A stretch of 64,000 nt of DNA from Cellulomonas sp. JH27-2 (GTDB lineage Bacteria; Actinomycetota; Actinomycetes; Actinomycetales; Cellulomonadaceae). A program made the translations under genes and the position numbers. Shown here one piece after another: positions 59,288-64,000 of the stretch. The notes beneath the pieces were generated by a model, which had not been told where the DNA came from, did no database searches, and saw nothing but the letters and a program-made list of their open reading frames with translations. Numbering within the stretch: the stretch's first letter is position 1; the number at the start of each line of letters is the position of its first letter. The DNA lies in assembly GCF_014837175.1 (NCBI RefSeq), contig NZ_JACYFR010000001.1, positions 806,001-870,000 of the forward strand, in the 5' to 3' direction.

Positions 59288-61534
59288 ATGAGCGCCGAGA
59301 TGCCGTACCTCGACCCGCAGCTGCCCGTCGCCGAGCGGGTCGCCGACCTGTTGAGCCGCATGACGCTGCCCGAGAAGGTCGGCCAGATGCTGCAGCTCAA
59401 CGCCAAGGACGACGTGCGTCCGATGGTCGAGGAGATGCACGTCGGCTCCATCCTGCACGCGTCGCCGGAGAAGCTGGCGCTCGCCGAGGAGCTCGTCGCG
59501 CGGACGCGTCTGCGCATCCCGCTGCTGGTGGCCGAGGACTGCATCCACGGCCACTCGTTCTTCGTCGGCTCGACGATCTTCCCCACCCAGCTCGGCATGG
59601 CCGCCACCTGGAGCGCGGACCTGCTCGAGAAGGTCGCGCGCGCGACGGCCGTCGAGGTCGCCGCGACCGGCATCCACTGGACCTTCTCCCCCGTCCTGTG
59701 CATCACGCGCGACCTGCGCTGGGGCCGCGTCAGCGAGACGTTCGGCGAGGACCCGTACCTGATCGGTGAGCTCGCCTCCGCGATGGTCCGCGGCTACCAG
59801 GGCGACGGGCTCGACGACCCGACCGCCATCCTGGCGACCGCCAAGCACTTCGCGGGCTACTCCGAGACACAGGGCGGGCGCGACGCGTCTGAGGCCGACA
59901 TCAGCCGGCGCAAGCTGCGCTCCTGGTTCCTGCCGCCGTTCGAGCGCGTGGCCAAGGAGGGCTGCCGCACGTTCATGCTCGGCTACCAGTCCATGGACGG
60001 CGTGCCGATCACGGTCAACAGCTGGTTGCTGAACGACGTGCTGCGCGGCGAGTGGGGCTACACCGGCACGCTCATCACCGACTGGGACAACGTGGGCCGC
60101 ATGGTGTGGGAGCAGCACATCGCCGCCGACTACACGGAGGCCGCCGCACGGGCCATCCGCGCCGGCAACGACATGGTCATGACGACGCCCGGCTTCTTCG
60201 CGGGTGCGCAGGCCGCGGTGGCGCAGGGTCTGGCCGACGAGGCGCAGATCGACGCCGCCGTCGCGCGCATCCTGACCCTGAAGTTCGAGCTGGGCCTGTT
60301 CGAGAACCCGCGCACGCCGTCGGCCGAGCTCATCGCGCAGCACGTCGGGTCCGACGAGCACGCCGAGCTCAACCTCGAGGTCGCGCGCCGCTCGCTCGTG
60401 CTCCTGACGAACGACGGCACGCTCCCGCTGCCCTCGGACGGCACCCGCACGGTCGCGGTCGTCGGCCCCAACGCCGACGACCAGCACGCGCAGCTGGGCG
60501 ACTGGGCCGGCTCGTCGGGCCAGGCGGACTGGCTGCCCGACGGCCACCCGCGCGAGATGACGCAGACCGTCCTGGACGGCTTCCGCGACCACGTGCCCGC
60601 CGGCTGGACCGTGACGCACGCGCGCGGCGCCAACATCGTCGACCTCATCCCCGACCCCGAGGGCGACTTCTTCCCCGACGGCCAGCCGCGTCCGCCGATC
60701 GGCGTGCCGTGCGCGCCCGACGAGGCCATGATCGCCGAGGCCGTCGCAGCCGCGGAGGGCGCCGACTACGTCGTCGCGGTCGTCGGCGACTGCATCGAGC
60801 TCGTCGGCGAGGGACGCTCGACGGCCACGCTCGACCTCATCGGCGGGCAGGTCGCGCTGCTGGACGCGCTGGCCGCGACCGGCACGCCCATGGTAGTCGT
60901 CGTGATGTCCTCCAAGCCGCTCGTGCTGCCGCCCTCCGCGCACGACGCCGCCGCGATCATCCACGTCGCCAACCCCGGCATGCGGGGCGGACGGGCGATC
61001 GCCGAGCTGGTGCTCGGGCAGATCGAGCCGTCGGGCCGCCTGCCCATCTCCTACGCCGTGCACGTCGGCCAGCAGCCCACGTTCTACAACCAGCTCCCCG
61101 GCCAGCACGGGACGCGCTACGCGGACCTCACGCAGCGTCCCGCGTTCGCGTTCGGCGAGGGCCTGTCGTACACGACGGTCACGTACGACGACCTCGAGAT
61201 CCTGACGGACACGGTCACGGCCGACGACGTCGTCGAGGCGCGCGTCACCGTGCGCAACACCGGATCGCGTCCCGCGCTCGAGACGGTGCAGGTCTACGTG
61301 CACGACGTCGTGTCGTCCGTGACCTGGGCCGAGAAGGAGCTCAAGACGTACGCGCACGTGCAGCTCGAGCCCGGCGAGGCGCAGGTCGTCGAGCTGAGCC
61401 TGCCTGCCGCCGACTGCACGCTCGTGGACGCCGACGGCGTGCGCCGCGTCGAGGCCGGTGCGTTCGAGCTGCTCGTCGGGCCGTCGTCGCGCGACGAGGC
61501 GCTGCTGCGCGCACCCTTCACGATCAAGGTCTGA
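59288..61534 (+). CDS. bglX: Glycoside hydrolase family 3 beta-glucosidase
   Basis: 748-aa cytoplasmic GH3 enzyme releasing glucose (or another beta-sugar) from oligosaccharide ends. The (beta/alpha)8 domain holds KHFAGYSETQGGRD and the nucleophile D265 in LITDWDNVG; the second alpha/beta domain (about 360-600) provides acid/base, and a fibronectin-III-like domain closes the protein (about 640-748). No signal peptide. Single gene with its own promoter and a LacI-like operator. The exact sugar is not known. Confidence 0.92.
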   Translation: MSAEMPYLDPQLPVAERVADLLSRMTLPEKVGQMLQLNAKDDVRPMVEEMHVGSILHASPEKLALAEELVARTRLRIPLLVAEDCIHGHSFFVGSTIFPTQLGMAATWSADLLEKVARATAVEVAATGIHWTFSPVLCITRDLRWGRVSETFGEDPYLIGELASAMVRGYQGDGLDDPTAILATAKHFAGYSETQGGRDASEADISRRKLRSWFLPPFERVAKEGCRTFMLGYQSMDGVPITVNSWLLNDVLRGEWGYTGTLITDWDNVGRMVWEQHIAADYTEAAARAIRAGNDMVMTTPGFFAGAQAAVAQGLADEAQIDAAVARILTLKFELGLFENPRTPSAELIAQHVGSDEHAELNLEVARRSLVLLTNDGTLPLPSDGTRTVAVVGPNADDQHAQLGDWAGSSGQADWLPDGHPREMTQTVLDGFRDHVPAGWTVTHARGANIVDLIPDPEGDFFPDGQPRPPIGVPCAPDEAMIAEAVAAAEGADYVVAVVGDCIELVGEGRSTATLDLIGGQVALLDALAATGTPMVVVVMSSKPLVLPPSAHDAAAIIHVANPGMRGGRAIAELVLGQIEPSGRLPISYAVHVGQQPTFYNQLPGQHGTRYADLTQRPAFAFGEGLSYTTVTYDDLEILTDTVTADDVVEARVTVRNTGSRPALETVQVYVHDVVSSVTWAEKELKTYAHVQLEPGEAQVVELSLPAADCTLVDADGVRRVEAGAFELLVGPSSRDEALLRAPFTIKV

Positions 61535-61637
61535 CGTCTTCATCGATTCAGACGAAACGGACGGCGGATTCGTTGTAGCCTGACGCTCCCCGCGATGCGG
61601 TCGCGGGTTCGCAGACGGGCAGACGAGGGAGGCCGCG

Positions 61638-61802
61638 GTGGGTTTCGCCGGAGACGTCACCACGCTCGAGGCGGTCGCTTCCGGGCTCGCGGAGATTCCC
61701 GACGAGGCCGCCGGCGATCGGCTCGCCCGCGACGACGCCGACCGCGAGCGCACCCTAGAGCACCTGCGCGAGCTTCTGGGGACGCCGCGCCCCGAGCGCT
61801 GA
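61638..61802 (+). CDS. Small hypothetical protein, 54 aa
   Basis: GTG at 61638 with a strong GGGAGG five bases upstream and a possible promoter TAGCCT (61576-61581). The acidic, helical product (MGFAGDVTTLEAVASGLAEI... DRERTLEHLRELLGTPRPER) has high G/C third positions, so it is likely real. Nothing else is known. Confidence 0.6.
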   Translation: MGFAGDVTTLEAVASGLAEIPDEAAGDRLARDDADRERTLEHLRELLGTPRPER

Positions 61803-61842
61803 CGAGCGCGGGGCGCGTCCCGGCCTCGGGCATGATCAGGGC

Positions 61843-62613
61843 GTGAGCACGTTCGACACGCACCTCGACTCCTGGGCCGCCTACCAAGCCACTGCCTGGG
61901 GTCGGATCCGCTACCGCGTCGTCGCGGAGACGCTCGAGCGGACGTGCCGCTCACTCGGTGACGGGCCGCTGCGCGTGCTCGACGTCGGCGGCGGCGACGG
62001 CGGCGACGCCGGACCGCTCGTCGCCGTCGGGCACGACGTGACGGTCGTCGACCCGTCGGCCGCGCTGCTGGCGCAGGCCGTGGCCGCCGGCGACGGTTCG
62101 CCGGGGAACCTGCGGGTCGTCGAAGCGACGCTCGACGAGCTGCCCACGATGGGGCTGGGCCGCTTCGACCTCGTCGTCTGCCACAACCTGCTGCAGTACC
62201 TGCCGGACACGGCTGCCGCCGTCGCGACGCTCGCCGACACCGTCCGTCCCAGCGGCGCGCTGTCCCTGATGTCCCCCAACCCACCGGCCGAGGTGCTGGC
62301 GGCCGCGATCCGTCGCAGCGACCTGGGTGCGGCGACCGACCTGCTCACGGCACCCGTGATCCGCAGCGAGACGTTCGAGCACGACATGCGCCGCATCGAC
62401 GCGGACGAGGCGGCGGCCGCACTGGCCACCGCCTCGTTCACGGACGTCACGCGCTACGGGATCCGCTGCGTGACGGACTTCCTGGCCAGCGACGAGCGCA
62501 AGGCCGAGCCCGCCTTCTACGCGCAGCTCGAGTCGCTCGAGCTGGCGCTCTGCGACCGCGAGCCGTACGTCCGCACGGCCCGGTTCTGGCAGCTCGTCGC
62601 CCGCCGGCCCTGA
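61843..62613 (+). CDS. Class I SAM-dependent methyltransferase
   Basis: 256-aa methyltransferase. Motif I is LRVLDVGGGDGGDAGPLVAVG (about 43-63), the acidic VVDPSA follows, and FDLVVCHNLLQYLPDT is the later motif. The C-terminal part resembles CmoA/SmtA-like enzymes, but the substrate is not visible. GTG at 61843 with CATGAT six bases upstream, so leaderless initiation is possible. Confidence 0.9.
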   Translation: MSTFDTHLDSWAAYQATAWGRIRYRVVAETLERTCRSLGDGPLRVLDVGGGDGGDAGPLVAVGHDVTVVDPSAALLAQAVAAGDGSPGNLRVVEATLDELPTMGLGRFDLVVCHNLLQYLPDTAAAVATLADTVRPSGALSLMSPNPPAEVLAAAIRRSDLGAATDLLTAPVIRSETFEHDMRRIDADEAAAALATASFTDVTRYGIRCVTDFLASDERKAEPAFYAQLESLELALCDREPYVRTARFWQLVARRP

Positions 62614-62627
62614 TCAGGCCGGCTCGA

Positions 62628-63002
62628 TCAGGCCAGGGCGGCGGCCTTGAGCTGGTCGAACTCGGCCTGCGTGATGGCGCCGCTGTCGAGCAGCGACTTC
62701 GCCTCCGCGATGTCGTCGGCGGGCGAACGGTGCGCGACGTCGGCGATGTACTGGTCGGTTGCGGCCTTGTTCGCCTGCAGAGCGGCGATGTTCCGGTCGG
62801 CCATCGAGCTGCCGCGGGCGATGAGGTAGATCAGCGCGGTGAGGAACGGCACGAAGATGAGGAAGAAGATCCACACCGCCTTGGCCCAGCCGCCGAGCTT
62901 GGTGTCGCGGAACAGGTCGCCCACGATCTGGAACAGGATCACCAGGTAGAGGACGAAGAAGAAGATCTCGACAAGGATCCAGAAGGATTCCCAGAACGTC
63001 AC
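62628..63002 (-). CDS. PLDc_N/SHOCT-domain small membrane protein, paralogue
   Basis: 124-aa protein with the same plan as the one at 22601-22978: an N-terminal aromatic membrane hairpin (WESFWILVEIFFFVLYLVIL, LFRDTKLGGWAKAVW, IFVPFLTALIYLIARG), a 30-residue linker and a C-terminal SHOCT end (SLLDSGAITQAEFDQLKAAALA). GTG at 63002 follows GAGGTGG. Function unknown. Confidence 0.85.
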   Translation of the reverse strand: MTFWESFWILVEIFFFVLYLVILFQIVGDLFRDTKLGGWAKAVWIFFLIFVPFLTALIYLIARGSSMADRNIAALQANKAATDQYIADVAHRSPADDIAEAKSLLDSGAITQAEFDQLKAAALA

Positions 63003-63073
63003 GGTGCCACCTCGGTCGGTGTAGGAGCGATGGGGATGCTCGACGCTGAGCAGTCACACCGTATCGCCTGGGC

Positions 63074-63685
63074 CTAGAACGTCGTGGCCAACGTCACGGC
63101 GCGCGCGCACGCGTCGGGCGACAGGTCGATCATGCGTTCGCTGACCGGGTCACCGCCGCTCGTCCGCGGCTCGACGAACGGTGAACCGTCCGCCGTCGCG
63201 GCGCGCGCGGCCTTCAGGGACTCCCAGTCCGCGAGCCACGCCGCGACGGGGGCGTCGTCGTCGATCGCGTCCTGCCCGACCGCCTCGACCTGCGCCACGA
63301 GACCGTCGATCGCCTCGTTCCCCCCGGCGACGTCCCCCGGTGACGCCTCCAGCGACCGCGTGACCTCCTCGCACCCGGCCTCCGCCGCGTACCAGAGGTC
63401 GTCGTCGTCGATCCACGTGGGGTCGTCCCTGTTGCCGTAGGCCACGAGGGCGGCGATGCCCGCACCGAGCGCCAGGGCGGGGACCAGCACGCCGACGACG
63501 ATGAGCGCGATGCCCCACCCGGGCAGGCCCCGGCGCGCCGGGGTGTCCGACGTCTGCGGGAGGCTCGGCGTCGCGCCCGGCACGGGCTGCAACCGGACCC
63601 CGTCGTACCAGTACCGACCGTCGGGTGAGTAGGCGGGGACCCATCGCGTGCCGTCCCACCAGAACCGGCCGTCGTCGCTGTGCAC
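63074..63685 (-). CDS. Single-pass membrane protein with DUF2510-like N-terminus
   Basis: 203-aa protein: two short tryptophan-rich repeats at the N-terminus (GRFWWDGTRWVP, GRYWYDGVRL) of DUF2510 type, one membrane helix (about 55-80) and an acidic helical outer domain of about 120 residues. The GTG at 63685 is preceded by CATGAT six bases upstream, so a leaderless start is favoured. No function can be given. Confidence 0.78.
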   Translation of the reverse strand: MHSDDGRFWWDGTRWVPAYSPDGRYWYDGVRLQPVPGATPSLPQTSDTPARRGLPGWGIALIVVGVLVPALALGAGIAALVAYGNRDDPTWIDDDDLWYAAEAGCEEVTRSLEASPGDVAGGNEAIDGLVAQVEAVGQDAIDDDAPVAAWLADWESLKAARAATADGSPFVEPRTSGGDPVSERMIDLSPDACARAVTLATTF

Positions 63686-63814
63686 GCACGCATCATGCCT
63701 CGCCGCCGGCGTGACACACCTCACGCCGACGGGAATCCGGTCTTTCCGCCCAGCCGAGGGCACTCCCGTCACGCATGTGCGACGGGACCGCGCCGGTCGC
63801 CCTAGGCTCGCCCC

Positions 63815-64000
63815 GTGCGCCGCCTGTGGATCTCCCTGCTGACCGTCTGTCTCGCCCTCGTGACCGTGGGGGTGGGTGCGTCGACCGCGTCCGCGGCCTC
63901 CGCCGTGACGGTCTCGAAGATCGCCTCGAAGACCGCCCCGTACAAGGGGAAGGCGACCGTGAAGCCGGCCGTCTCGAAGGCCAAGGGCACCAAGGTCCTG
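63815..64000 (+). CDS. N-terminus of a secreted protein, cut by window end
   Basis: Frame opens at GTG 63815 and runs 62 codons to the window edge. It begins with a signal peptide (MRRLWISLLTVCLALVTVG, cleavage after ASA) and continues with basic K/A/V-rich sequence. TAGGCT (63803-63808) sits six bases before the start. The rest is outside the window, so the product is unknown. Confidence 0.75.
   Translation, partial: MRRLWISLLTVCLALVTVGVGASTASAASAVTVSKIASKTAPYKGKATVKPAVSKAKGTKVL

Noticed and set aside
1..64000. CRISPR arrays, insertion sequences, prophage or integrative element
   Set aside because: No spaced direct repeats, transposase, integrase or tRNA-associated attachment repeats were seen; base composition stays uniform.

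Overview
The window is a very GC-rich actinobacterial chromosome segment. Third codon positions are almost all G or C, GTG starts are common, and many genes appear to have leaderless promoters. The gene set (C5-pathway heme genes, CsoR/CopA, class-E-type sorting signal, 13E12/DUF222 HNH protein, secreted glycanases, MprF-like flippase fusion) fits a free-living Micrococcales member such as a Cellulomonas-like organism. That assignment is an inference from composition and gene content. No insertion sequence, prophage, CRISPR array, tRNA or rRNA was seen.

Layout. 1-11100: purB, an unknown gene, then the heme block. hemA is on the minus strand, divergent from hemE-hemG (cgoX type); hemC-hemD-hemB-hemL form a tightly overlapping operon preceded by two TGACAATnTGTCA palindromes. 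11100-17500: RDD protein, TauE-type exporter behind a hairpin that covers its ribosome binding site, Rrf2 regulator, then the copper operon csoR-copZ-copA under a textbook CsoR operator, and a CPBP protease. 17500-24500: DUF222/HNH protein, HdeD-like protein, an 849-aa membrane/pseudokinase/flippase fusion, a SHOCT membrane protein, a c-di-GMP-I riboswitch unit controlling a 47-aa protein, CsbD, and a PlsC-type acyltransferase.

24500-39900: a 1369-aa secreted GH87 alpha-1,3-glucanase, an epimerase, a MecA-N-type lipoprotein penicillin-binding protein, oxidoreductases, YCII protein, vapBC, a large secreted beta-helix-like protein, and a DUF2975/XRE pair behind a near-perfect palindrome. 39900-47200: the Pnkp-Hen1 RNA repair operon, arylamine N-acetyltransferase, and a marR-MFS-isochorismatase operon. 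47200-57200: a 2.9-kaa DUF11-repeat surface protein with an IATTG sorting signal, a pentanucleotide repeat upstream of it, an MBL hydrolase and a DUF4287 protein. 57200-64000: MerR regulator with its operator, DUF5701 protein, GH3 beta-glucosidase, small proteins, a methyltransferase, a second SHOCT protein, and a secreted protein cut by the window end.

How it fits together. Housekeeping heme synthesis and copper efflux sit beside an extracellular polysaccharide/cell-surface set (GH87, GH3, beta-helix protein, DUF11 adhesin, PBP) and stress or repair modules (Pnkp-Hen1, vapBC, CsbD, HdeD). The least explained element is the minus-strand unit at about 23117-23440: palindrome-overlapped promoter, c-di-GMP-I aptamer whose closing helix covers the ribosome binding site, a 47-aa open reading frame of unknown function and a strong terminator.
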